From: Polytrichum commune
Taxonomy: Eukaryota; Streptophyta; Polytrichopsida; Polytrichales; Polytrichaceae
Length of the DNA stretch: 64,000 nt
Direction: 5' to 3'
NCBI GenBank assembly: GCA_950295325.1
Contig: OX485809.1
Span: 38,099,081 to 38,163,080 of the forward strand
The translations under genes and the position numbers were made by a program. Positions 1 through 12,347 of this stretch are shown piece by piece. Each line of letters opens with the position of its first letter. Position 1 is the first letter of the stretch. The notes under the pieces are model-generated. The model made no database searches. It had not been told where the DNA came from and saw nothing but the letters and a program-made list of their open reading frames with translations.

Positions 1-456
1 TCAGTGCCTAGTCAGTCACCCAGAAACATTTACAAGGGCCAGAGAAACAATGAGACTAGTTGTGAGAGAAAGTTATCAGTTACCGTACAACCTACACAAC
101 AATCACCCATCACTAATATCCTTCAGAAATTATTTTTGGCAAAAACACTGCTCAAAGTTCCAGCCTTGTCTGAACGAGTGTTGGTCTAGTATCCTCTTTT
201 TTTGATACCGTTTGGATATCTATAACGAGGATTACAAATATTTTGATACCAGTAGGGTATAAGTGTTTGTAAGGTATTTTTGTTTTTGATACCATAAGGG
301 TCTATGAACCATGCAAGAATCTTCATACCTAGACAATTTTGACACCCACAGGTAGGTTCTTTGATACCATCATTGATGTTGATTATTGATACTGTGCATT
401 CACCAATATACTGGTGCAACATTGGTCTGAACATAAGAAAGTGCAGTGAAGCAAAC
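1..456. other. 3' continuation of MED15 copy A, no exon recognised; contains a dispersed repeat
   Basis: This stretch lies downstream of the last recognised exon of MED15 copy A on the minus strand. About 198-405 is a repeat rich in the phrase TTGATACC that recurs in receptor intron 2 at about 53226-53500 and ends there with the same GATTATTGATACC plus GCATTCACC segment. I see no splice-bounded exon in 1-197. Confidence 0.5.
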
Positions 457-1901
457 CTGCTGCTGCTGCTGCTGTACAACTTGCTGTTGCTGTGCAGCTT
501 GGCGCTGCTGCTGTTGCATTTGTTGGAGGCGGCTGCTCATCACTGTGGGATTCATAACCTGGCCAGCCACACCAATCGAATTCTGGGACAAACCAGTAAT
601 GGTCGACAAGTTGGAGCCCAGCCCAGAAGCCGGAGTTTGAATACCACCAGCTCCAACATTTGCCTGAATAGACTGAGCCAGCAGCTGTTGCTGCTGACGT
701 TGCTGGAGTTGCTGCTGCTGAAGCTGCTGTTGTTGCTGTGATTGACCCCCCAGCTGGACTCCATTGCCCAATGTTTGTGCAGCATTCCGCATTGCAAGAG
801 CTGCTGCAGAACGAGACCACAAAGATATTTATTACAACCTCTAGGCACAGAGCCTAATCCAAATGTATGTGGCTGCTTTACTAGACCTAATTGGAACCCC
901 TGGACTGAAACTCTTCAAACCACAATGTCATCACCTCATCCCGAACAACTGCAGTAGATTCTCAACTGCAAACAACCACATTGTGATTCTTCCATTATTA
1001 TCATTTGTTTGTCTACTATGTCTAGTCTTTCGCACTGACCTGCATCCACCGGTTTCATTGCTGCCTGACCTGCTGCCTGAGGCACTGGAACACCATGCCT
1101 GGCTTGCAATGGATTACCATTGGCCTTGGTCTCAAGAGACAGCATCTTCAGGGAGATCTTTCGAAGGTAGTCTTGCTGGAAGATACGCCAATCATTTCAG
1201 ATACTGTTAGCTATGAAACCTATTACCAAATCCTTTGAGATTTCCTATTCACGTTGGATAAACTAACGATAGAGAACATTTGAAACCTATTGTGATGCAT
1301 GACCTGATTCGCAGAGAAAGCTTCTGGAACCTCAACGAGTTGGCATTGTAGAGTACCTGGTCTGTTGCAGCCTGAAAGATCTTCTCTTCAAATCGCCATG
1401 CTATCATAAGAAGCTCGTCTACACCATCCTGCCCTGCCACTGGCATGTGTCGTTGCAAAGTGTCCATTCTGCATAAACAAGAAACAAAGCCAGTTCCTAC
1501 ATTTCAATCACAACATGACTTCCCACATGATCGCAGCTATTCCAATGATATGCTTAACCTCGGACATAGTTCTCCACCACCTCCATAACCTGAGAACTGG
1601 TTCCAACATACCTGTACAATAAGTTCCAAACGTATACTTTGACCAGACCATATTTTCCTTCCCCAATTTTGGTTATATTTCTAAAATATGAGGGAAACAC
1701 ACAATCCCAAAACAATGCCTACTCTCGTAATCACACACTTTAAATTATCACAGGAGGGCTACGCATTGCGTTTGTCTGTATAAACTCTGTCAGCATATGC
1801 TATGTCTGCCTCGAACCACAACCTGCAACTCAAACTTACATTCTTTTCACAATTTTTTGACGAGAGTCATGTGCCAACGATGCCCGCCAGGAGTTCTCCA
1901 T
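457..1901 (-). CDS. MED15: Mediator subunit 15-like, N-terminal KIX plus Gln-rich exons (copy A, partial)
   Basis: Four minus-strand exons join in phase at GT-AG sites: 1901-1840, 1468-1357, 1175-1040 and 803-457. They give about 219 residues. Residues 1-20 begin MENSW and carry SRQKIVKR. Next come IMDTLQRHMPVAGQDGVDEL and RFEEKIFQAATDQ, then QDYLRKISLKMLSLETKANG. This is the layout of plant MED15 KIX domains, a three-helix bundle that binds activation domains and links them to RNA polymerase II through the Mediator tail. The fourth exon is Gln-rich with ALAMRNAAQTLGNGVQ at its start. No stop or frameshift is seen in any exon. The start is the first ATG that gives the expected N-terminus. The gene should continue past position 1. 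Of the three copies here it is the only one that could be functional. The family call is strong; activity of this copy is inference. Confidence 0.85.
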
Positions 1902-2845
1902 CGTGGAGGTCGTTGAATCAGACTCAACAATATCGGTGCTTGCAAGGGATCTGTAGATGGTATATTCCAATTTGTACTACCTCCAAATGAAAGGCCTGAA
2001 CAGGGACAGCACACGGACAAACCAATCCACAGGCATATAAGTAACAGCCATTATATCCGATTCCGAAGAAGAGAACTCTAAAATTTACACACTCCAGTAG
2101 CCAATGGCTCCCAACCTTCACAACACAATCTTTCTATGCCACACAAATCTAGACCCCAACTTTGAAACCCTACTGACACCGATCCAATCCAAACAGAGAA
2201 TGCGTAATCGGATGACTTCTGGCGATCAACTAGAGACCAATTGACGATAGAGGTCAGACACCCAGAAATTCATCTCAAATCGGATACAAGGAGATCCATA
2301 CACGAAGTGAGCAAAAACTCAAATTCTTGGTAGTGCACTCCTGTCTTCCGAGCTTAATGATGTTCGCCCTAAAACTACAGACTTTGTTGCAGACTTCATA
2401 AACAACCCCGAAGATGCTGAAAGGCTGACATAGCAAGTCCTTTTTTTCAAGTGATGTTTCCTTTCAAGAAACTGCAGAGGAATAGAGTCCCCACAGACCA
2501 TTTGCAAACAGATCCATGATTGCCATTACTACGGCATTCAAGATCAAAACTTGTGGTAGTCAGCCACAATAAAACCCTTCCCCCCTGAATCTCTCTCGCT
2601 CGCGCGCTCTCTCTGTCCATACCAAATTCGGACTGGCATATAGATCTGGAGAACCTCTTGGACGGCGTAAATGACCGCTTTACATTCTCACAAGACTCAC
2701 CAAGGCCAATCCAGTTCCCAGTGAAGCTGCCACGGCACACCAAATTCGGTACCAATCCGCTTCAAGAGCGCCCGTGGATGCTTTCACAGGCTGCAAACCC
2801 TTTTCCAATTCAATTCAACCTATGAATCCTTCGCCTTTTTCCTTC
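1902..2845 (-). promoter_or_regulatory. Upstream region of MED15 copy A (putative 5' UTR and promoter)
   Basis: This is the minus-strand upstream flank of the KIX exons. About 1902-2335 is also present beside copy C, and 2216-2570 beside copy B, so it travelled with the gene. It includes a CT/CG-rich stretch at about 2590-2620 of the kind found near plant core promoters. No TATA box could be assigned. About 2571-2835 is absent from the second duplicated unit. Confidence 0.35.
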
Positions 2846-5800
2846 TCTGTTTCCTTCAAGCCACCGAACCCTGTCTCCCTTAACCCAAAACTACAGCTTT
2901 TGTCCCACCCACAGAATTCCTCCCCATCAAAAAGAAACAACAACAACCCTTCACCCACCCGACCCTTTGCCCATCTCTGGAGTTCCCCTTACAACCCTAC
3001 AAACTAGAAATCAAAACCGAAACGAAACAAAACTACAAAAACAAACACTCGGTCACCCCCGAAGGCCTGGAAAAGCAAGCAAGAGAAAGGGGGTGGGGAC
3101 CGGTGGGCAATGTCTCTCTACTTGCTCCGACTAACTTTAGTTGCAGGCAATCTTGTGCAGACACTCCGGGAAGGTGAACAGAGTGAGTGTCTGTCTGTCT
3201 TCTCTGTCTGTGTCTGCACACGCAGCACGCAGCGGATGAGTGGTTGGTGGCAGGAACGAAGAAGATCAGGGGAGGAGGGAGCTTGGGAAGCAAGAAGGTG
3301 GAGGAGGGGTAAAGCGAGGGAGAAGGCCACAAAGTGAGCGGCAAGTGGGGCCCTTTCTTTCTTCTTTCCCCTTGTGCTTTTTCCTTGCCTTGTTGCCATT
3401 GTGCAGCTGGGATTCCTCCTCACCCTTGTTTGTGGTGTCCCTCCACTCCCATGCCCCCAACCTAACTTAGTCCACACCATGTCCACCTCTCATCTCCACT
3501 ACCTCGTGCAAGTGGGGATGCTGCTATTCACCAATCCCTCGCGAGGAAAGGTAATAACAAAAGTCATTTATTGGGGACGTCTTTTGGCGTCTTGTGACAT
3601 GAATTGGGCCCCTCGTGAGAGAGTTTAATCATATTCTTGTAGGTCGCGGTCCCCCCCCCCCCCTCCTCCATTATCGTATTGAGTGTCCACATCTCAAAGA
3701 GCAAGAGTGCTCATGTTTGTATCCCAGGTGACGAAGCATGCATCGGATTCGCCTAAACTGTATGAAAAAAGAAGCCATCAAAATTCCTATGGTTTTTCAG
3801 ATGTAAGCTTGCATAGTTTATGTATAGGCAATAAGAGTTCCAAATTTCATGCTTGCTCACACTCGCCCTTGTGGTGTCCCCCCACCCCACCCCCCCAACC
3901 TAGTCCACACCATCTCCACCTCTCCTCCTCACTGCCTTGTGCAAGTGGTGGTGTTATTCACCAAACCTTTGATGAGAAAGATAAGAAAAAATTATTGATT
4001 GGGAAGGTTTTTTGCCGTTTTGTGACATCAATTGGGTCCCTTCGGGGGGGGGGGGGGGGGGAGAAAGTAAATGCCCTTGTAGGTTACGGCCTCGGACTCC
4101 CTCCATTATCATGATAAGTTTATGCATCTCAAAGAGCATGTGCGATCATGTTTGTATTCTAGATGATGAACCAAGTGCCAACGATGAAGAAAACAAGTGT
4201 CTAAACAAATTCCTAAATCAAATGAAACTTGGAGAAGCCGATGGCCATTATTTCTCGATTTCCACTCGAGTTGCGTTGGTTCGCCCGTGTTGGTTGTATT
4301 TTGGTGCAATTCTTGCAATTGAAATCTCAATTTGTGCCCCAAAAAAAATTAAAAAAAGGAGAAGCCAATAATATGTAATTGTTTCCCTATAAGTTTCACA
4401 CATGCATGCATACCGTACTACCTTTACCACATTGGGTATTTATGGTATAATATGTATTGTATTTGTATTTGTAGATTCAACAATTTGAGTTTAAGGGGGG
4501 AATTTGTTTTTTCCATATTTATTTTTTAGATTTAAAAAAATCCTTCAATGGTTTAATTAGTACCAACATGGTAAAGGTACTACAGTATTTTACAAAAATG
4601 TGATAGGAATTTCACATTTCATGCTAGCTTGACTCACCCTTGTGGTGTCTTTTTATCCCCCCCCCCCCCCAAAAAAAAATAATAATAAATCCATACCATC
4701 TCCACCTCTCATTTCCACTACCTCGTGCCATTAATGGTGCTATTTATCAATCCCTTAATAGGAAAAATTAGTGAATTAGGTCCTTCAGTCTAGTGGTTCA
4801 ATGTTCTTGTAGGTCACTGTCTTCTTCCATTACCATGTCAAGTTTCCACCTCTCAAAGAGCAAGGGCATTCATCTCTTCATCATGGATGATATAATTAGT
4901 GTCAATGAAACCAAATCAAGTGTCAAAGTAGAATCCTAGAAAACAAACCATAGTTATAATTAGAAAACCAAACTATAGTTTTCCTTGCAATTTTTTGTCC
5001 GCATACATATCATCCAAATATGCGTTAAGAATTTCAAATTTCATGCTAGCTAAACTCCTCAACCTAATTGTAAAATACAAAGACAAATAATTAATTGTGC
5101 ATGCATTAGATTTTTTGAAATAGAGATGCATGTATGGATGAACTTGCTTTAAGTTGCACCATCTCCACCCCCTCGTAACAATGTCAAATTTTTTGTTCAT
5201 TGTTTTTCAAGCGTTGGTCGCTATTTTGAATGGCATTGACAATATGGAACTTATGACACTTTCATCTAAAATAACAAAATCAACAAATAACATCTTTTGT
5301 CATTTGATGGATTGTGTTTCTCAAGTTACCCTCGATCTAGGCAATGGTATTCTTCCGCTAAGTACCCAATGTAGTCCAAAATATATTTGACCGTCATCCA
5401 ATTTATATGCTTGATTTGCGATTATTGGACCCTACAAATGGAAAATGTTTCTACAACAAAGTGAAACACGACTATGTCGTTTCCTACACTCAAACAATTC
5501 CCCCTGCCCCACCTCCCTACAAATTGTTGAACATTTAAAGTGTTTCACCGGTAATTCATACAATTTAGGGTCGTATGAATCACAAAGAATTCATGCACCA
5601 CAATAGATAATCTGAATATAAACCTCAATCCAACATAATCTCTTGATCAATTTTGATTGTGAACCAACCATAATCTATTGTCATAAAACAATTTGGACGA
5701 CTTGTTTGCAAGAGGTACAATGTGTAGAATATGTTGGTAAGTAGGGAGCACCACCGCTTGCAAAGGCAAGCATGCAACATTCCACAAAGAATGTAGATGT

Positions 5801-8556
5801 TTTATTTTTCATTGGTATGTTGTAAATTTGTCATATGATGTGTTGTTGGTAGTTGTGAGAGTGTGGTTGACAATAAGTGGAGGTACCCTACATGGTGTTC
5901 ATTGAAATACTATTGGATTCTTTGCAAATTGATTTATGACATCTCTTTTTCTTCATTTTTAAGAGCATCATAGCTCTCATACAAAACTCCACATTGATGT
6001 TATTCTCTCATCTTCATTATCCCAATTATAGTTGGTGAGAAATTTTGACTATATTTTATGTTGTTTTCAACAACATTCTTATACCTTTGATTTTATAGAT
6101 GCCACGGAGTTTTGTTCCATGATCTCATTGAGATTGAAATTTTATTTTAAGGTCTTGGTGAACCAAAACAACATGTCAAACAATGAATTTGAGCAACTAA
6201 GCCATAACAACAACTTCCAAAACTCTCTGATTCATTCTAAAAGAGAGTCAACTTCTATCTGTATGTGCTCAAAACCATGTGCATGGCCTTCACTACCGTA
6301 GTTCATTGGGATGTTTCTCCTCTCACACCCCCCCCCCTCCAATGTTTTAGAGGAAACAAAACTCATGGTAACTCTTGTTCCATAGCACATCACTTTGAGA
6401 CTCATCCCTTATGATGTCCTTTTCCTTAAGTTTTGTGCATCCCCACCAAACATCATCACCATCGCACAAAGATGTTTTATTGGGGGGGGGGGGGGGGGTT
6501 CAATTTGAAACCAAGAATTTCCCAATTCCTCAAGATTCCTTACCCACAATGGTTGCTATGACATACCAAGAGAAAACTAACACGTTTTGTGAAGGGATCA
6601 AGCACAATAACAAATCTATATGAGTATAGAGATTGTCTAGAGAATGATTAATGCAAACAAGGGTGTCACCTTCAAAATATTATTCAAATTCATAACATTG
6701 TTTTGTGGGACTGACAATAATCCATAGAATATTCCCATGTTTAGAATGAATATAAAGAATAATATGTGAAATATTAACAGTTCCACAGAACATTGTTATG
6801 GATTTGAATAATGTTATGTTAGACTTGGTGTGCCAAAAACTTATATTAATATCAAACCACTATAGCCAAACACCCATGTTTGTGGGAGGAGTAGGATCGA
6901 TCCTAGAAATTAACTCATTCTAGCAAAAATATTTCATTGACTTCAATGTTGGATTGCGTGAATTGCTCAAATTAAATAGCACAACTTGGACCAGTCCCAG
7001 AATTATTTGGGGATTTTTCCAAACAAGACAAACAAACTCAGACCCTTACACCGTCTACTTTTTTTTCATGTATCCGGAACCTTCTTAGAGATTTTTTTTA
7101 ATCACAAATGGAGGAAATATTTGAGTAGAATTTCAATCTTTAATCAATGGTAAAGATGATTTTGAACTATTATCCATTATATTTTACAAGAAATGATAGA
7201 GTTCTTTGTAATCGTGAAATGGGATCCCTATGTAATATACGAGGGAAGCTAGCATGTGAATGGTGAGTAGTGAGCAATAACATGCGAGGAGTGAGCAATA
7301 CCATCTTATAGAAGTTTTCATTTTACGAATACATTTCATAAAGTTGAATAGTTTAGCTATAAATAGAATACAAGGGCACATATTACATCCAAAAAATAAA
7401 CCATATCACCATGGAATTCATGCTCTACATCATGTCAAGGGGTTTATCATCATATAATACACCCGGTATACGTAGATGTAGAAAAAACTTAATATAATAT
7501 TGTAGCTTTCATGTTAGTAAATGGAACTCGGAATTAGCTACATTTACCTATATATATTGATCAAATTTATATGTCAACAATGTACTAACATCACATCCTA
7601 ATTATATTATTAATTATTGGTGCTCAACAATAGTTGCAGCCCTATATGATTTAGGTATGATGTGCATGACCTTGTTGTAGTTCAAATTTACAGCAACATA
7701 CATGAAGGTGTTTGCCATCATGTAGTCAACCTTGCACACATTGGAAGTGTTCTAGTATCTCATTTGTTCCTATGCTTGGCATCATGTGCATTTGGATTGC
7801 GCCAACTTTTCAATGTTGAAAACCAACATCTTCTAGATTAAATATCTCAATACAACGTTTTCACTTACAAATCAAATACCTCATCCCCAATTCACTTTCG
7901 CTTTCAAATTTGAGAAATACTTTAAATATATATTCATTCATATGACGTAGCTCATAAAAATTTGACCATGCAACATTCATCATTGAACCCAAGGAAATGA
8001 TGAAACCTAGATTTATGAACAAATAATCATTTGAGTCACCATGTAAGCACAAATATTATCAAATTTTAAGAACTTTACAAATGTGATTTGTAGATCTACC
8101 TTTATTTTAAATATTTAAATAGATAATTTATTTGTAAACAACAACAAAATGCAATAAACAATAACTCCCCCTTATATATATTATAAAATTCAATGCCTCT
8201 AAAAATGCCCTTCTATGTAGTCATATTATTGAATTTGTGGTGTCCAAAGGACATACTTACTTCTCCAAAATAATACAATCATAGCACCTTTTTGATTTGT
8301 ACATAACTATATGGATTAATATCCCTTCCTTACGTGTACTTTGTAAACCAAAATTTCAATAAGAGCGTTAGCTACTAGATTGTAGACTTGGAGTATATGT
8401 ACTCTCTGTATGTTAAATTGGGTAGTTGGGTGCAAGAAAATATGTTCCAGAACAACAAAAGTTATCAGTCAAAAACTAAACTTTGCGACAATTAGAGGTT
8501 GCTTAACATTTACATCTCCTACACCATTTACATAACAATATGATCATTGGAATTGA
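2846..8556. repeat. Segmental duplication block, copy 1
   Basis: This block matches 10643-18303 in the same orientation, with only scattered substitutions and small indels by eye. It is mostly non-coding. Inside it are degenerate tandem subrepeats (about 3400-3740, 3840-4150 and 4620-4870) that share a CTTGTGGTGTC phrase followed by a C run, CACCATCTCCACCTCTC, and TCTCAAAGAGCA. Several G or C homopolymers exceed 10 bases (near 3650, 4045, 4660 and 6481). I found no spliced or conserved reading frame; the short overlapping ORFs at 3033-3490 on both strands look like chance. Adjacency suggests it began as upstream flank of the MED15-like gene. Confidence 0.85.
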
Positions 8557-10066
8557 CCCAAACTGGTCAGAATGTTGTGCAGGCACAGGTTGGGGTGCAC
8601 CAGCAGGTGGAGGAGGTTGGCCAGGTGCACCAGGTCCTGGAGGTCCTGGCACACGCAAATATGGTATCATACGATGAAAGACATCCTTGTAGTGCTTCAG
8701 GTTTTGCAGTTGTTCAGCTGGCATTGGCTGCATTGTCACATATTCAGATCCATTAGCAATGTTTGACTAGAAAAAATATAGATCACTGCACTGAAAACCA
8801 AACAACGGTGCTGCAGAGAATTCTATGAAAATTCATAACCACTCACAACTACACACAACAAATGCCAGACATGAAAGTAGACTGCCATAGATCAAACTGC
8901 CAAAACCCTCAACTCCTCATCTGACAAAATTTGAACCCTTCTCAGGACATGCAATAAACACTTTTTGAATCCATCAAACCTCCAATATTGACTCTAATTG
9001 TTGTGTATTTTGGACCATAAGAGAATTCCACTAACAAGGAGACGCTTCACTTCTGCAGGAACCCTCTAATTTGCAATCATCAGAACAAGATGCTCAAAAC
9101 ACCCACAGGTGCTTTTGATATTAAAAGGTTCTGTGGAACAGATGAACAACCTGATTGCTGCGAGTGCACAGCATCTCATAAAGCTCATTCATATCTGATG
9201 AGTATTTGTTGTTCAACGATTGTAGCTGTGCAACCAAACAAACACCAGATGTCAACAGGGTTTTTATAGTTGAAAAACCTAATACTCGACACAATGAAAG
9301 TCACCCAAAGTTACAAAAGCCAGTGTAAACCTGTGTTTTGACAATGTCACGTTGCTATTGCTGCGGTGGCAGCGGCTGCTGCAGGGGAACTCCTGTTGTT
9401 ACAAAAATCGGTCATCAGCAGTGTATGTATTGGACTACCTATAAAGGACACTTCATGAACTATACAGACTCAAAACATATTATATCTTGATGTTACAAAT
9501 GCAAAACAGAACTCTTACACCCATTCATCAACAATTATCTCACAGAAACAGGTAGTCGCTCAAAAAGCCTAAACTAGTGTAGCAATGGTATGTGTAATCA
9601 ACACTGCTAAGCATCAGATCCACCGTCGCTCGCAAACCTTGCATGTCCGCTCTGAAATCATCCATTAGTGTACTCTGCCCTACCTGGCTGTCCAATGCGC
9701 TGATGCTGCCCCTGCTGCTGGCTGGAGACAGTCGGCTGTTGTGCAACTGGTTGTGATGAAGAGGGCTGTGACTGTTGTGATTGCGCCAATCATTTCAGAT
9801 ACTGTTAGCTATGAAACCTATTACCAAATCCTTTGAGATTGCCTACTCACGTTGGATAAACTAACGATAGAGAACATTTGAAACCTATTGTGATGCATGA
9901 CCTGATTCGCAGAGAAAGCTTCTGTAACCTCAACGAGTTGGCATTGTAGAGTACCTGGTCTGTTGCAGCCTGAAAGATCTTCTCTGGAAAACGCCATCCT
10001 ATCATAAAACGCTCGTCTACACCATCCTGCCCTGCCACTGGCATGTGTCGTTGCAAAGTGTCCATT
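8557..10066 (-). pseudogene. MED15: MED15-like copy B, internally deleted with a nonsense codon
   Basis: Minus-strand exons are: KIX exon 10066-9955 (MDTLQRHMPVAGQDGVDERF), then, after a deletion joint near 9783, a Gln-rich exon 9783-9684 containing QPTVSSQQQGQHQRIGQP, a short exon 9392-9331 (GVPLQQPLPPQQ, stop, QRDIVKTQ), exon 9225-9151 (LQSLNNKYSSDMNELYEMLC) and exon 8766 to about 8557 (EQLQNLKHYKDVFHRMIPYL). The last two match the family's middle helical region. Exon phases agree. The N-terminal exon, the QDYLRKI exon and most of the Gln-rich exon are missing, and TAG at 9357-9355 interrupts a Gln run, most simply CAG to TAG. The last exon is cut where block copy 1 begins. These exons show what the full gene holds downstream of copy A. 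Confidence 0.85.
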
Positions 10067-10642
10067 CTGCATAAACAAGAAACAAAGCCAGTTCCTACAT
10101 TTCAATCACAACATGACTTCCCACATGATCGCAGCTATTCCAATGCTATGCTTAACCTCGGACATAGTTCTCCACCACCTCCATAACCTGAGAACTGGTT
10201 CCAACATACCTGTACAATAAGTTCCAAACGTATACTTGAACAGACCATATTTTCCTGGCCCAATTTTGGTTGACCTCTGGCAATCAACTAGAGACCAATT
10301 GACGATAGAGGTCAGACACCCAGAAATTCATCTCAAATCGGATACAAGGAGATCCATACACGAAGTGAGCAAAAACTCAAATTCTTGGTAGTGCACTCTT
10401 GTCTTTGTCTTCCGAGCTTAATGATGTTCGCCTTAAAACTACAGACTTTGTTGCAGACTTCATAAACAACCCCGAAGATGCTGAAAGGCTGACATAGCAA
10501 GTCCTTTTTTTCAAGTGATGTTTCCTTTCAAGAAACTGCAGAGGAATAGAGTCCCCACAGACCATTGGCAAGCAGATCCGTGATTGCCATTACTATGGCA
10601 TTCAAGATCAAAACTTGTGGTAGTCAGCCACAATAAAACCCT
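10067..10642. repeat. Duplicated upstream flank of MED15 copy B
   Basis: 10067-10268 matches the flank beside copy A at about 1469-1670. A deletion joint near 10268-10272 then jumps to sequence matching 2216-2570. The missing piece corresponds to A 1671-2215 and contained the first coding exon. Confidence 0.8.
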
Positions 10643-10841
10643 CTGTTTCCTTCAAGCCACCGAACCCTGTCTCCCTTAACCCAAAACTACAGCTTTCGTC
10701 CCACCCACAGAATTCCTCCCCATCAAAAAGAAACAACAACAACCCTTCACCCACCCGACCCTTTGCCCATCTCTGGAGTTCCGCCTACAACCCTACAAAC
10801 TAGAAATCCAAACCAAAACGAAACAAAACTACAAAAACAAG

Positions 10842-11285
10842 AAAACGGTAGAACCGTGAGGCTCTGTCCTTTACTATGAAAGACTACAATTATAGTTGTC
10901 CACTTTGCTCATGCCAATCCATGGCTATTTACTATATCAAACCTTTCTTGGATTTTGTGCACCTTCTTCTCAAATGCAAGTCAAGGATTTTGATATCACC
11001 CGAAATTTTTAGAATAAATAATCAAGAACTGCTGAAATAACTATAGTTAACTAGATTTCTTTCAATGCATTTTAGGGAGCAACTATAGTTCTATATATAC
11101 ATATACATATAAATATATATACACATACACATACATATATAATTATAGTTAACATCCACATTAAATAAAGTGGACCAAAAATAACAAGAACAAATAACAT
11201 CCAAGTGTGAACGCAAAGTGGGTAGGAAATTTGCTCTTGAAACGAAGAAGTTGATGCATAGCCTCTGTCCTACAGACAGAGCCAA
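10842..11285. mobile_element. About 440-bp segment present only in block copy 2
   Basis: Copy 1 reads straight from ACTACAAAAACAA into ACACTCGGTCACC, while copy 2 has about 440 bp between them. The segment ends resemble each other in inverted orientation (GGCTCTGTCC near 10860, and GGCTCTGTCTG on the opposite strand near 11282), and AACAA flanks both sides. It includes an AT-rich microsatellite at about 11097-11150. Its class is not assigned. Confidence 0.5.
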
Positions 11286-11404
11286 CAAACACTCGGTCAC
11301 CCCCGAAGGCCTGGAAAAGCAAGCAAGAGAAAGGGGGTGGGGGGCCGGGTGGGCAATGTCTCTCTACTTGCTCCGACTAACTTTAGTTGCAGGCAATCTT
11401 GTGC

Positions 11405-12347
11405 CTCCCTTGCCCTCTCTCAACCAGTGTGTATGTTTGACAAATTTCATGTGACGTTCAACCTCAAATCCAAAGTGTCACGTGATGTTTTCAAAAACAA
11501 AAATGAATGTCAATTGACATCTACATTTTATTCCAAAATGTCACCTCAATTTTTGGCTTACACAATATTTTAGAAAACTAATATTTTGAATAATAAAAAA
11601 CATACTTGATTTGTAACAAAAAAAAAACTATCAATCGAGTGTAAGTATCCTTCGGTCTCGCATGTTTCTCCAAATGTTGAAGATGGTAGCCCAATCCATT
11701 GCATCCACTTCAAGCCCACAAAGAGAAACCTGCATAAGAGCATCAAGGGTCTTCAAGTTCAACCTATTGCGCAAGTGGCTTTTGATTGCATTTTGTTTGG
11801 AAAATCCTCTCTCACAAATAGCTATACTTGATGGAATGAGTATAATTTTTTGCCAAAGTTGCATAAGTTTAGGCCAATTTGTGTGCCATTCCAAATAGCT
11901 ACCACATATGCGCCAAGCCTCAAATATCGTTTTGTTCTCACACTCATGTCAAAGTGTTTCCGTAAATTCCAAGAGTTCTCCCTTACACATGTCACTCTCT
12001 TCTTCAGTGTATTCAAACATTTGCCTCGCCATGTTCCTAGTTAATCTCGCTCTCCGATCATTGTCTTAGCTCCCGGTTACAAAGGAAATTGCAAGAGCAA
12101 AGTTGAACTTAAGTATGTGAGTGAGTGTAGGAAGTTCTCCTATTGTTATGGGTTATGTTTTCCGGATACTTGAGCTGCACTTTATAGTACTCAAGTAATA
12201 CGTGTCATTTCAATTTCTAGTGTGTCAATTGACGTGTGGTTTTCTTCTTCACAAGTCACAGTACATGTCAATTTCTAGATTGTGCGTGTCAATTGACGTG
12301 CATTTTTCTTTTGTGCAAGTTTTTGCGTGTCAAAAGAGAAAAACTCA
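11405..12347. mobile_element. About 940-bp extra segment in block copy 2 holding hAT transposase sequence
   Basis: Copy 1 runs directly from CAGGCAATCTTGTG to CAGACACTCC, while copy 2 has this segment between them. Either it inserted in copy 2 or was lost from copy 1. I found no clear terminal repeats. The hAT remnant at 11631-11894 lies inside it. Confidence 0.5.
11631..11894 (-). pseudogene. hAT-family transposase C-terminal (dimerisation) fragment
   Basis: The minus-strand translation contains IPSSIAICERGFSKQNAIKS followed by HLRNRLNLKTLDALMQVSL. This matches the hAT C-terminal dimerisation region, where a CERxFS motif precedes an I-K-x-x-x-R-N/S-x-L block. The reading frame stays open a little further upstream but loses recognisable sequence, and no N-terminal BED finger or DDE core is present. 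It is a broken remnant, about 85 residues of a protein that usually exceeds 600. A second, related remnant is at 42351-42554. Confidence 0.8.

Noticed and set aside
361-741. Plus-strand Leu-rich and Cys-rich frames over 361-741
   Set aside because: They are antisense shadows of the CAG/CTG poly-Gln exon of MED15 copy A, which has phase-consistent exons on the minus strand.
2774-3007. Pro/Asn/Ser-rich ORF beginning MDAFTGCKPF
   Set aside because: Only its second half exists in the duplicate at 10643-10806, and there is no family match or splice context. Low-complexity chance frame or UTR.
3033-3490. Several overlapping ORFs on both strands, repeated at 12275-12677
   Set aside because: They are open in many frames because the region is GC-skewed. 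Codon patterns and frames do not agree between the two block copies as coding would require.
4980-6650. Possible degenerate retrotransposon coding in the block
   Set aside because: Short frames on both strands showed no integrase, reverse transcriptase or gag motif that I could recognise, and no LTR pair.
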